From Candidatus Ulvibacter alkanivorans (GTDB taxonomy: Bacteria > Bacteroidota > Bacteroidia > Flavobacteriales > Flavobacteriaceae): a stretch of 34,160 nucleotides of DNA. Numbering within the stretch: position 1 is the stretch's first letter; every line of letters starts with the position of its first letter. Of the stretch, positions 16,778 through 24,838 are shown piece after piece. Location: NCBI RefSeq assembly GCF_003333325.1, contig NZ_QOLC01000036.1, positions 1 to 34,160 on the forward strand, read 5' to 3'. The position numbers and the translations under genes are program-made. The notes below the pieces were generated by a model, which was given only the letters and a program-made list of their open reading frames with translations, ran no database searches and was not told where the DNA came from.

Positions 16778-17122
16778 TTATTTTTTGTCATCGAGAAGCG
16801 AATGCAGTATGGATTGGAGGAAGGATAATAGCAAACTAAACAACAAGGCCCACCATATATTTCTAACTTCAAAACCGCCAACAAAGTAGTCGGCCATCAA
16901 GATAATAAACGCATTGATGATAAGAAGAAATAGTCCCAATGTGATGATAGTAACCGGTAAGGTAAGTATTACCAAGATAGGCTTAACAATAAATCGCAGT
17001 AAAGCGATCACCACGGCCACAATGATAGCTGATACATAACCCGCTACCGATACCCCAGGTAAGAGTTTCGCCAGCAATACAACGGCAACAGCGGTAAGCA
17101 ACAACTTTAGGAGTAATTTCAT
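16778..17122 (-). CDS. Four-TM membrane protein, phage holin superfamily IV (YvlD-like)
   Basis: A 114-aa, very hydrophobic protein with four membrane segments (about 4-22, 27-45, 52-76 and 88-108) and the characteristic ALLRFIVKPILVILTLPVTIITLGLF block. The family name contains 'phage holin', but members are widespread chromosomal membrane proteins of unknown function, and no phage gene is nearby. It sits between the SGNH gene and tig; the terminator upstream and the tig promoter downstream suggest it is transcribed on its own. Confidence 0.85.
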   Translation of the reverse strand: MKLLLKLLLTAVAVVLLAKLLPGVSVAGYVSAIIVAVVIALLRFIVKPILVILTLPVTIITLGLFLLIINAFIILMADYFVGGFEVRNIWWALLFSLLLSFLQSILHSLLDDKK

Positions 17123-17154
17123 AATAGCCTTTTTAGTTATAGGATAAAGATAAA

Positions 17155-17188
17155 AAAATCCGCTCTCAAAAAATTGAGAACGGATTTT
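17155..17188 (-). terminator. Terminator after the FadL-SGNH pair
   Basis: A 15-bp inverted repeat with one G-U pair and a 4-nt loop (arms 17155-17169 and 17174-17188), followed leftward by a run of seven T. It lies 28 bases past the SGNH stop. Confidence 0.85.
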
Positions 17189-17215
17189 ATTTATTTAAAC
17201 ACTAAAGCGTGTCTC

Positions 17216-18751
17216 TTAATTGTTTGTTAGGGTTACGGTTCCGTAATTTCCAATATTAACTTGTGGAATCGTAGCACCGTATTTTGCATTGATCGCTTGG
17301 ATCATCAAATTAGCAGTATATGCATATCCACGCGGTGTTGGGTGCACTCCATCTAAAGAGAAAGCGCCTCCCGTTACAAAGGTGTCTGTCAATAGTCCAG
17401 CATCGTATGGTACTCCTACCTCAGCAACTTGTTCTAATGCTGCTCTTGCATCCACAAATGCCAAATCGTTAGCACCTGCCAATGATTGGATTGTTAGATT
17501 ATATGCTGCAGAAGCATTAGCAACTCTAAACTGCTCTGTGTCGGTTAATACAAATTGATCGCTAAGCGGAATTGATACACCAATCACTCCTAATGGGTTA
17601 CTCGGGTCCGGCGTAGTTCCTAATACCGATGATGCCGGCAATACGATAAGATCGTCATTGGTTGCTTGACGAATTTGACCTAACAACTGGGCTAATTCGG
17701 CCGGCAAGTTAAATGGAGGTCCTTGTAATATCGGACTAAGATCTAAAAGATCATCGTCTGTAAGGATCGGGAAGTTTGCACCTGCGACAAAGTTGATCAT
17801 ACGCTGGTTCGCTTCCTCTTCGCTTAAAAGACCTGCTCCTACCAATCCTGGTAATACTTGAGTATTGAACAGTTCGAATTCTGCATTCACAGCCGCAGCA
17901 GTAGCAGCATCCAATGGAATGGATTGTACCGGTACAGTTGTAAAATAAGGAATAGAAGTTACGTCAGGAATATTTACCAATACGCCACCAGATGCAGAAG
18001 CAGACAAGGCATCTACTTGTTGGCTGTACACAGACGCAAACACATTCGGGTCTGTGATATCGTTAGGTCCGTAGGTAGCAGGATCAAGATTTCCCGTTTG
18101 ATCTACTCCAATACCTCCGGAGGTCGCATAACTAAGAATGTCGTTATTTCCAATCCAAAGGGTGAAGAACGAAGGATTCAATGTTACGGCGTCACCAATA
18201 ACTGTGGCATTTGCCGATGTGGCAAAACGTGCGAAGTATGGATTTGCAGCACCAGAAGCCACCCCGGCTACATTACCGTATCCGGGAGCCACTAAATGAA
18301 AACTCTTAGCTCCAGGAACTCCCATATTATTAAAGGGACCCGTTGCGCTTGTTGTTATTTCTGTGGTCGGCATACCTTCCAATTCTACAGGCCCTAAAGG
18401 CGTTCCGTTTGCATCGGCAGCTAAAACCAGACGATTACCGGTAATTTGCGTTCCGTTCAACAATAATCCACCAAGGTTATCATTCATTAACGGCTGTGTG
18501 AATTCTCCTCCTCCAACGAAAGAAAACTGTCCCGCCATAATATTTGGATATGAGTTCTCTTGGCCGGTTATATACAATGCATTATCGGCGAATCCTGCTG
18601 TTAGTGAATTTCCCACAGCTACAAAACGAGAGAAATCTGCTGAACCACTGTCATAAAATCCTTGATCTTCAACCGAGTTTTCAAACTCCGGCTCACAGCT
18701 TACAAAGCCAACGGCTATTAAACCTGCTAATATTTTTATACTATTTTTCAT
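17216..18751 (-). CDS. SGNH/GDSL-type hydrolase lipoprotein
   Basis: A 511-aa lipidated serine hydrolase. The signal peptide ends in a lipobox with Cys19 (GFVSCEP). The GDSL block reads VAVGNSLTAGFADNALY with the nucleophile at about Ser49, block III is LWIGNNDILS (Gly201 to Asp204), and block V is DGVHPTPRGY with Asp467 and His470. The middle part is longer than in minimal SGNH enzymes and rich in Ala and Pro. The natural ester substrate is unknown. It starts 19 bases after the FadL-like gene and shares its transcript, so lipid handling at the outer membrane is a reasonable inference. Confidence 0.9.
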   Translation of the reverse strand: MKNSIKILAGLIAVGFVSCEPEFENSVEDQGFYDSGSADFSRFVAVGNSLTAGFADNALYITGQENSYPNIMAGQFSFVGGGEFTQPLMNDNLGGLLLNGTQITGNRLVLAADANGTPLGPVELEGMPTTEITTSATGPFNNMGVPGAKSFHLVAPGYGNVAGVASGAANPYFARFATSANATVIGDAVTLNPSFFTLWIGNNDILSYATSGGIGVDQTGNLDPATYGPNDITDPNVFASVYSQQVDALSASASGGVLVNIPDVTSIPYFTTVPVQSIPLDAATAAAVNAEFELFNTQVLPGLVGAGLLSEEEANQRMINFVAGANFPILTDDDLLDLSPILQGPPFNLPAELAQLLGQIRQATNDDLIVLPASSVLGTTPDPSNPLGVIGVSIPLSDQFVLTDTEQFRVANASAAYNLTIQSLAGANDLAFVDARAALEQVAEVGVPYDAGLLTDTFVTGGAFSLDGVHPTPRGYAYTANLMIQAINAKYGATIPQVNIGNYGTVTLTNN

Positions 18752-18770
18752 CTTTTCTGAATTTTTTCAT

Positions 18771-20018
18771 TTACAATTTATACGTAACCCCTAAACCAGG
18801 AATAAATGCGTTCGATTTGTATTTTCCGCTAAATGGAACTGCTTGTCCATTTTCAAAATAGAAATCGTAAGATGCATCTACTTCTTTAAAGTGAAGATAT
18901 AAGAATGATGCATCGATCTGGAAGTTGTCATTAACATTGAATGTTAAACCGGCAGTATATCCATTACTGTCATTTCTCGGAGTTTCCGGAGCAAAAAATC
19001 CATCCTGCACAGGTGACTCATCAAAATAGTATCCTGCACGTAATGTAAACATACTAGTCGCTTCATACTGTAATCCGAAGCGATACGTAGATGCATTTTT
19101 ATAATTTCTTCTATTATTAGAATCTGGTATATTTGGATCTGCAAAATCCAGATCTAAGGAGTCGTATACATCCCAGAACGCTCGGTTAAAATCGAAAGCG
19201 AACATCCATTTATCACAAAACTGGTACGACAATCCAACAGTTAGTTCTGCCGGTAGCGGTAATTCTGCATCAAAAGTAGTGTCTGCAAAGGGCGTTAAAG
19301 GTGAATTAGGAATATTCTCGAAATCGGCATCGCCATCTTCTGCCTTAAGAACGATCTCGCTTCGGTAGTTAAAACCAATGTTGAAATCGTCTGTTGGTGA
19401 GAAAAGAACACCTGCGGTCCATCCCCATTCATTCACACCTGAAGCGTCAACGGTAACCTCAGAACGATTACCATCTAGATCGGTTAGCGTACGGTTAAGG
19501 TTACGATTAAAGTTTACCGAACCAGTTACATAAATCGGTCCACCACCCACACTAAAGTACTCACCTAATTTAATAGAAACCGTAGGTTGAATGTAGATCG
19601 CAGCAAGATCGATGTTGTTAACAAGGTGCGATCCGGCCCAATCATCTTCGTATTCTACAGTACTACCGTAAGGAGTATAAATACCCAGACCAAAAGCCAA
19701 CCAGTCGTTCGCTTGATAAGACCCATACAGATAAAACGGAGTTCCCGCCGGACTATCTGTTTGTGCAGATTCTCCTGTCATTTCGTTTTGGTAAGCAACA
19801 TTTGAAAACACACCACTTACACCACCGGCAATTGTCAATCTGTTTTCTAAGTGTACTAACCCAGCCGGGTTAAAGAACAATGATTCACTGCTAATTACAG
19901 CAACCCCTGCGTGACCCATAGCCAAAGATTTGTTACCTTGTAAACTCACTCGATAACCTCCGGCATACGTTATTGCTGTTCCTAATAAAAAAACAGCAAG
20001 AAGTAATACTTTCTTCAT
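18771..20018 (-). CDS. OmpP1/FadL/TodX-family outer membrane transporter
   Basis: A 415-aa predicted outer-membrane beta-barrel for hydrophobic compounds such as long-chain fatty acids. The signal peptide ends at A-x-A (about residue 19, TYA before GGYRVS). The mature N-terminus has the family pattern QGNKSLAMGHAGVAV and ESLFFNPAGL, corresponding to the hatch region of FadL. GLGIYTPYGSTVEY, a repeated alternating-residue pattern and a final LGVTYKL complete the barrel. Substrate cannot be told from sequence. It leads a two-gene unit with the SGNH hydrolase. No clean -7 box is visible upstream. Confidence 0.9.
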   Translation of the reverse strand: MKKVLLLAVFLLGTAITYAGGYRVSLQGNKSLAMGHAGVAVISSESLFFNPAGLVHLENRLTIAGGVSGVFSNVAYQNEMTGESAQTDSPAGTPFYLYGSYQANDWLAFGLGIYTPYGSTVEYEDDWAGSHLVNNIDLAAIYIQPTVSIKLGEYFSVGGGPIYVTGSVNFNRNLNRTLTDLDGNRSEVTVDASGVNEWGWTAGVLFSPTDDFNIGFNYRSEIVLKAEDGDADFENIPNSPLTPFADTTFDAELPLPAELTVGLSYQFCDKWMFAFDFNRAFWDVYDSLDLDFADPNIPDSNNRRNYKNASTYRFGLQYEATSMFTLRAGYYFDESPVQDGFFAPETPRNDSNGYTAGLTFNVNDNFQIDASFLYLHFKEVDASYDFYFENGQAVPFSGKYKSNAFIPGLGVTYKL

Positions 20019-20133
20019 AATAGATTTAAGTTAGATTAATTATTCTTTTTATAGAAATTACTTTTTATGAGCACGCAAATAAATGATTTTAAACAATTTA
20101 TTATGCATACATAATAAAAATGATATTGCAATG

Positions 20134-20895
20134 TTATAAAAAATTCATCACTTTTTGGTAAAATTCGTCAGGATTTTCTGCGTGTAACCAATGGCCTGCG
20201 TTCGAAATTGTTTCAATAGTAGCATTTGGAAAATACTTTTTTATCCCTATCTCGTCCATCGAATCGATATAACCGGAGCGATCGCCCTTCAAAAACAAAC
20301 TGGCGCCTTTATAGGGAGTTTCACTTTTTATGGCTTGGCCAACCTCCTCAATTTCTTTAGTTAATACGGGAAGATTCATTCGCAACCCTAACTTGCCTTT
20401 TTCTTTCCAATACAAGTTTTTCAGAAGAAATTGACGAACTCCTTTTTCTTTCACGTAGGCTGAAAGTGCTTTATCTGCTTCTCCCCTACTTTTTATTTCT
20501 GAAAAATCCAGCATCGACAGTCCCTTTAAAATATCTTGATGATGTTGCGGGTAGGCTTTGGGCCCAATATCTGCTACCAGCAGTTTTGAAACCTTCGAAG
20601 GATACTGTACTGCAAATTGCATGGCCGTTTTTCCACCCATAGAGTGGCCCAATAAGATGATCTCATTCAATTTGTGATGCTCGCAATAGGTTTTAAGATC
20701 ATCTGCCATTATTGAATAGGAGAATTCGTTAGAATGAAAACTGCGCCCGTGGTTCCGTTGATCCACCAAGTGCATTTCATAACCTTCTTCAGCAAAACGA
20801 TTCCCTAGGGTTTTCCAATTGTCGCTCATTCCTAAGAACCCATGTAAAATCAAGAATGGAGTTCCTTGTCCTAATATTTGAGAATGTAAAAGCAT
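20134..20895 (-). CDS. Alpha/beta-fold hydrolase (YbfF-like)
   Basis: A 253-aa hydrolase. The oxyanion region is LHGFLGMSDNW (18-27), the nucleophile elbow GHSMGG with Ser85, the acid probably the Asp in KGDRSGY, and the base His235 in NAGHWLH. VDQRNHGRS is typical of the YbfF esterase group. Substrate is unknown. It starts 2 bases after the pdxJ stop and is co-transcribed with it. The gap of about 115 bases beyond its stop, towards the FadL-like gene, is AT-rich with no clear terminator. Confidence 0.9.
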   Translation of the reverse strand: MLLHSQILGQGTPFLILHGFLGMSDNWKTLGNRFAEEGYEMHLVDQRNHGRSFHSNEFSYSIMADDLKTYCEHHKLNEIILLGHSMGGKTAMQFAVQYPSKVSKLLVADIGPKAYPQHHQDILKGLSMLDFSEIKSRGEADKALSAYVKEKGVRQFLLKNLYWKEKGKLGLRMNLPVLTKEIEEVGQAIKSETPYKGASLFLKGDRSGYIDSMDEIGIKKYFPNATIETISNAGHWLHAENPDEFYQKVMNFL

Positions 20896-20897
20896 GT

Positions 20898-21611
20898 TTA
20901 TTTTAGTTTTTCGAGATATTCGGCAATAACATTCTCGAGTCCCTCGTAAATCGCCTCACAAATTAGCGCATGCCCAATAGAAACTTCTAGTAGATGTGGA
21001 ATGTTTTGCTTAAAATATTGAATGTTAGCTAACGAAAGATCATGTCCTGCATTAATCCCTAAGCCCAGTTCATGTGCTAATTCAGCACATTTAGCATAAG
21101 GCGTAATGGCTTTTTTATTTCCCTTCTGAAATCCTTCTGCATAGGCTTCCGTATACAGCTCGATTCGGTCGGTACCGGTTTCTGCAGCACCTCTTATCAT
21201 TGTTTCGACCGGATCGACAAAAATTGAGGTGCGAATTCCAGCATTTTTGCAACGGGATATAATACCTTGAAGATATTCTTTATGTTGAATAGTATCCCAG
21301 CCCGCGTTTGATGTGATAGCATCCACGGCATCGGGCACCAAGGTTACTTGAGTCGGTTTGAGCTCTAGCACCATGTCTAAGAATTTCGGAATGGGATTTC
21401 CTTCAATATTGTATTCGGTGGTTACAACCGACTTGAGGTCGTACGCATCCTGATAACGTATATGACGTTCGTCGGGACGCGGATGTATGGTTACACCTTG
21501 GGCCCCAAAACGCTGTACATCTTTCGCCACTTGAACCACATTGGGCACCGATCCACCTCTAGCGTTTCGCAGGGTTGCGATTTTATTGATATTAACACTT
21601 AGTTTTGTCAT
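20898..21611 (-). CDS. pdxJ: Pyridoxine 5'-phosphate synthase
   Basis: A 237-aa TIM-barrel enzyme that condenses 1-deoxyxylulose 5-phosphate with 3-amino-2-oxopropyl phosphate in vitamin B6 synthesis. It shows VNINKIATLRNARGG at the start, VTIHPRPDERHIR (His43 and His50), the LVPD and SIFVDP segments, and GINAGHDLS near the end, which carries the catalytic His region. Length matches the family. It is divergent from the CBS gene and leads the pdxJ-hydrolase pair. Confidence 0.96.
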   Translation of the reverse strand: MTKLSVNINKIATLRNARGGSVPNVVQVAKDVQRFGAQGVTIHPRPDERHIRYQDAYDLKSVVTTEYNIEGNPIPKFLDMVLELKPTQVTLVPDAVDAITSNAGWDTIQHKEYLQGIISRCKNAGIRTSIFVDPVETMIRGAAETGTDRIELYTEAYAEGFQKGNKKAITPYAKCAELAHELGLGINAGHDLSLANIQYFKQNIPHLLEVSIGHALICEAIYEGLENVIAEYLEKLK

Positions 21612-21630
21612 ATATACTTTTTAGAATTAA

Positions 21631-21638
21631 CAAAAATA
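21631..21638 (-). promoter_or_regulatory. Putative -7 element of pdxJ
   Basis: TATTTTTG in the leftward direction matches TAnnTTTG exactly and lies 19 bases before the pdxJ ATG. No TTTG is seen at the -33 distance. Confidence 0.45.
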
Positions 21639-21697
21639 CAAAGCTTCTAGAGGCTTATAAAGTTATATTTTGAGTAATTTGCATAAAAATTGAACTT

Positions 21698-22354
21698 GTG
21701 GAAACTCATCACTACATTATTAATGATATTCAACCTTTTCAGTTGGATTCAGGGATAAAAGAAGTACAACGCACTTTTAATCAACTTACGTATTCGCACA
21801 TCCCGGTTAAAAACGATACTACCTATTTAGGATGTATAAGTGAAACCGATGCGCATTGCTTTGATGCCGATAAAAGTATTCGTGATTATCAATATGCTCT
21901 CGAACCTTTTTATGTTCGCGAAACCACCAACTGGTTAGACATTTTGGAAGCTTTTGCGATGCGAAATAGCAATATCATGCCAGTTTTAGGACAAGAGAAT
22001 AATTATGTTGGGTATTATGAATTGGGTGATATTATGAACTTATTCAACGACACTCCTTTTCTTAATGAAGCCGGTGGAATTATCGTTGTAGAGAAGCCCA
22101 TTCGAGAATACTCCTTCAGTGAGATTTGTCAGATCGTTGAATCCAATGACGCTAAAATACTCGGTGTTTTCATTTCAAGCTTGGCAAACGACACCATGCA
22201 GGCTACAATAAAAATAGGCCATACCGGTATGAACGCTATAGTACAAACTTTTAGACGTTATGATTACCATATAGTTTCCAATCACGAAGAAGACAAACTC
22301 TTGGAAGATTTAAAAGAGCGGTCCGACTATTTGAACAAATACCTAAACATGTAA
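21698..22354 (+). CDS. CBS-domain protein with ACT-like C-terminus
   Basis: A 218-aa soluble protein. The first about 120 residues form a CBS pair, with HIPVKNDTTYLGCISETDA and NIMPVLGQENNYVGYYELGDIM as the two characteristic strand-turn units. The last about 90 residues (from IREYSFSEICQIVESNDAKILGVFIS) look ACT-like. Both kinds of domain usually sense small molecules such as adenosine nucleotides or amino acids; the ligand is unknown. The start is GTG at 21698. NAD kinase follows after 3 bases, so the two are co-translated, and a role in sensing nucleotide or NAD state is inferred from this alone. Confidence 0.8.
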   Translation: METHHYIINDIQPFQLDSGIKEVQRTFNQLTYSHIPVKNDTTYLGCISETDAHCFDADKSIRDYQYALEPFYVRETTNWLDILEAFAMRNSNIMPVLGQENNYVGYYELGDIMNLFNDTPFLNEAGGIIVVEKPIREYSFSEICQIVESNDAKILGVFISSLANDTMQATIKIGHTGMNAIVQTFRRYDYHIVSNHEEDKLLEDLKERSDYLNKYLNM

Positions 22355-22357
22355 GCG

Positions 22358-23242
22358 ATGAAGATAGGTATCTACGGACAGTTCTATCATAAAAATTCTG
22401 AAAAATACATTCAGGATATACTCGATGCGCTTCAGAAGAAAAATATAGAAATCGTCATTGAACAGAATTTTCTAAGTATTATTAAGGAGCATCATGACAT
22501 TACCCACAACTTCTCTGAAGTTGAAACATTTAACGAACTGGATAACTCTTACGACCTGTTCTTTAGCATTGGTGGAGATGGCACTTTGCTGAAAGCTGTG
22601 ACCTTTGTTCGCGATCTCGATATTCCCATCGTGGGTATTAATACCGGAAGGTTAGGTTTTTTGGCGACAATTCAGAAGGAAAAAATATCAGAAAGCATCA
22701 ATCAGATTTTGAATGAGGAATATTCTATTTCTGAACGAAGTCTACTTACTATAGCCACACAACCCGACAATAACGAAATAACAACTTTGAACTTTGCACT
22801 AAACGAAGTTGCGGTAAATCGGAAGAACACAACTTCAATGATCAAAGTAGAGACCAAAGTAAACGACGAGTATCTCACGTCTTATTGGTCTGACGGACTC
22901 ATAGTGGCAACACCCACCGGCTCTACAGGGTATTCGTTAAGTTGTGGAGGACCCGTGATCGATCCAAGCACCAATAGCATTGTGATCACCCCTATTGCCC
23001 CTCACAACTTAAACGCGCGTCCCTTGGTAATACCAGACAACAGTAAGATATCGTTAAAGGTAAGTGGAAGAGAGCAATCATTTTTAGTGTCTCTCGATTC
23101 TAGGATTGCTACCTTAGAAAACGAAACCACCTTGTTAATTGAAAAGGCTCCCTTTACTATTAAACTTGTACAATTAGCGGGTGATAGTTTTATAAAAACA
23201 CTTCGGAAAAAATTATTATGGGGCGAAGACAAACGCAACTAG
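22358..23242 (+). CDS. nadK: NAD kinase
   Basis: A 294-aa enzyme that phosphorylates NAD to NADP. The GGDGT motif is at 72-76 with catalytic Asp74, followed by GINTGRLGFLA, the NE-x-A-V-N-R segment, and the glycine-rich SDGLIVATPTGSTGYSLSCGGP that binds NAD. It is second in the rightward envelope gene string, three bases after the CBS gene. Confidence 0.95.
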   Translation: MKIGIYGQFYHKNSEKYIQDILDALQKKNIEIVIEQNFLSIIKEHHDITHNFSEVETFNELDNSYDLFFSIGGDGTLLKAVTFVRDLDIPIVGINTGRLGFLATIQKEKISESINQILNEEYSISERSLLTIATQPDNNEITTLNFALNEVAVNRKNTTSMIKVETKVNDEYLTSYWSDGLIVATPTGSTGYSLSCGGPVIDPSTNSIVITPIAPHNLNARPLVIPDNSKISLKVSGREQSFLVSLDSRIATLENETTLLIEKAPFTIKLVQLAGDSFIKTLRKKLLWGEDKRN

Positions 23243-23317
23243 GCAATAAAATACCCTAAAATTTGTTAATCAACAGAGACAAATTCGCTTATAATGCGGT
23301 TAAGCGAAGTTTATTAT

Positions 23318-23325
23318 TATATTTG
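23318..23325 (+). promoter_or_regulatory. Putative -7 element of the DUF6089 gene
   Basis: TATATTTG matches TAnnTTTG exactly, 16 bases before the ATG at 23342. It lies inside the longer reading frame that opens at 23294 and so supports the later start. The -33 box is not recognisable. Confidence 0.45.
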
Positions 23326-23341
23326 CAAACTTTTAAGGTAT

Positions 23342-24034
23342 ATGAAGTATTTCACAGCCGTGTTTTTTATTGTGATGTGTTCATTATTAACACATTCCCA
23401 AACCTATGAGATTGGAGGAATCATTGGAGGCGCCAACTATATTGGAGACGTTGGAAAAACCAATTATATTAGTCCGAACACCCTCGGTTTCGGCGGTATT
23501 TTTAAATGGAACCGTGGACCGCGACATTCTTTTAGAGCATCTATATTGGTAGCAAACATTGAAGGAAATGATGCAGAATCGGATGAAAGTAGAAGAAAAG
23601 AGCGAGGTTATTCTTTTGAAAATTCGATCAAGGAATTATCCATCGGACTAGAATACACGTTTTGGGAGTTTAGCATGTATAGCGGTAAACCCGCATCGGC
23701 ACCATATTTATATACGGGATTAACCTATTTTGGTTATAATGCCTTATACAAACGTGCGAACGATCAAATTATAGAATACGATAAGGCCGGTGCTATTGCA
23801 ATACCTATGGTCGTCGGGTTTAAAACAACCGTTGGCACTAAATTAGTACTTGGTTTCGAGATAGGCGCGAGATATACGTTTACAGATGATCTGGATGGAA
23901 GTAATCCCGTGAACGGGCTGGAAGATGAGACCGCTCTAAAATTTGGAAACACCAACAGTGACGATTGGTATGTGTTTTCTGGAATGACCTTAACTTTCAC
24001 TTTTGGAAGAAAACCTTGTTATTGTAATTTTTAG
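23342..24034 (+). CDS. DUF6089-type outer membrane beta-barrel protein
   Basis: A 230-aa protein with a signal peptide (MKYFTAVFFIVMCSLLTHSQ, cleavage about residue 20). The rest is rich in beta strands with alternating aromatic residues: YEIGGIIGGANYIGDVG, FGGIFKWNRGPRHSFRAS, ELSIGLEYTFWEF, and a final FSGMTLTFTFG. This fits a small outer-membrane barrel of the family usually annotated DUF6089 in Bacteroidota, which commonly sits before uppS and bamA. Function is unknown. The C-terminal CYCNF has two cysteines. The frame opens 16 codons earlier (23294), but the -7 box argues for this ATG. Confidence 0.82.
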   Translation: MKYFTAVFFIVMCSLLTHSQTYEIGGIIGGANYIGDVGKTNYISPNTLGFGGIFKWNRGPRHSFRASILVANIEGNDAESDESRRKERGYSFENSIKELSIGLEYTFWEFSMYSGKPASAPYLYTGLTYFGYNALYKRANDQIIEYDKAGAIAIPMVVGFKTTVGTKLVLGFEIGARYTFTDDLDGSNPVNGLEDETALKFGNTNSDDWYVFSGMTLTFTFGRKPCYCNF

Positions 24035-24087
24035 AAATAGAAGCAGTCTTTAACAGGAAGTCACCTAAGCAGTAAGACATCAATGAA

Positions 24088-24831
24088 ATGAATTTACAAG
24101 ATCAAATAGACAAGAATAAGCTTCCCCGGCACTTAGCAGTGATCATGGACGGCAACGGACGCTGGGCGAAACAAAAAGGCTTATATCGCTCTATTGGTCA
24201 TGAAAATGGTACCAAAGCAGTACGAGAAATCGTAGAAGCTTGTGCCGAAATCCACATCCCTTTCCTTACACTATACGCTTTCTCTACCGAAAATTGGAAT
24301 CGTCCAAAGTTAGAGGTAGAACTATTAATGAAGTTGTTGGTCTCCTCCTTAAAAAAGGAGATAAAAACACTTCAGAAGAACAATATAAAATTAAATGCGA
24401 TTGGAAATTTAGATGCATTGCCTAAACGCGCATTTACCGAGTTACATGACGTAATGGACCAAACTAAAAGCAACGACAGAATGACGCTTACCCTTGCTTT
24501 AAGTTACGGTTCTAGAGAAGAAATTACAAAAACCATCAAAGAGATTAGTCATAAAGTTAAAAATAACCTAATTTCGCCCGGCGAGATTGATGAATCAGTT
24601 ATTAATAATCATCTTTACACGCAAAATTTACCCGATGTTGATTTGCTTATCCGCACCAGTGGAGAACAGCGAATTAGCAATTTTTTACTTTGGCAGATTG
24701 CGTATGCCGAATTGTATTTTACGGAGACGCTTTGGCCAGATTATACAAAGAACCATCTTTTTGAAGCCCTATTAAATTATCAAAACAGAGAACGACGATT
24801 TGGAAAGACAATTGAACAAATTAAACAATAG
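24088..24831 (+). CDS. uppS: Isoprenyl transferase (undecaprenyl diphosphate synthase)
   Basis: A 247-aa cis-prenyltransferase that makes the C55 lipid carrier for peptidoglycan and other surface polymers. Features are AVIMDGNGRWAKQKG with catalytic Asp21, GHENGTKAVREIV, TLYAFSTENWNRP, and the C-terminal LIRTSGEQRISNFLLWQIAYAELYF and WPDY. It lies directly upstream of bamA, with at most a few bases between them. Confidence 0.95.
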   Translation: MNLQDQIDKNKLPRHLAVIMDGNGRWAKQKGLYRSIGHENGTKAVREIVEACAEIHIPFLTLYAFSTENWNRPKLEVELLMKLLVSSLKKEIKTLQKNNIKLNAIGNLDALPKRAFTELHDVMDQTKSNDRMTLTLALSYGSREEITKTIKEISHKVKNNLISPGEIDESVINNHLYTQNLPDVDLLIRTSGEQRISNFLLWQIAYAELYFTETLWPDYTKNHLFEALLNYQNRERRFGKTIEQIKQ

Positions 24832-24838
24832 GTTATTT

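Noticed and set aside
16778..17122. Prophage remnant because of the 'phage holin' family name
   Set aside because: The superfamily IV proteins are common chromosomal membrane proteins. No lysin, capsid or phage regulator is nearby.
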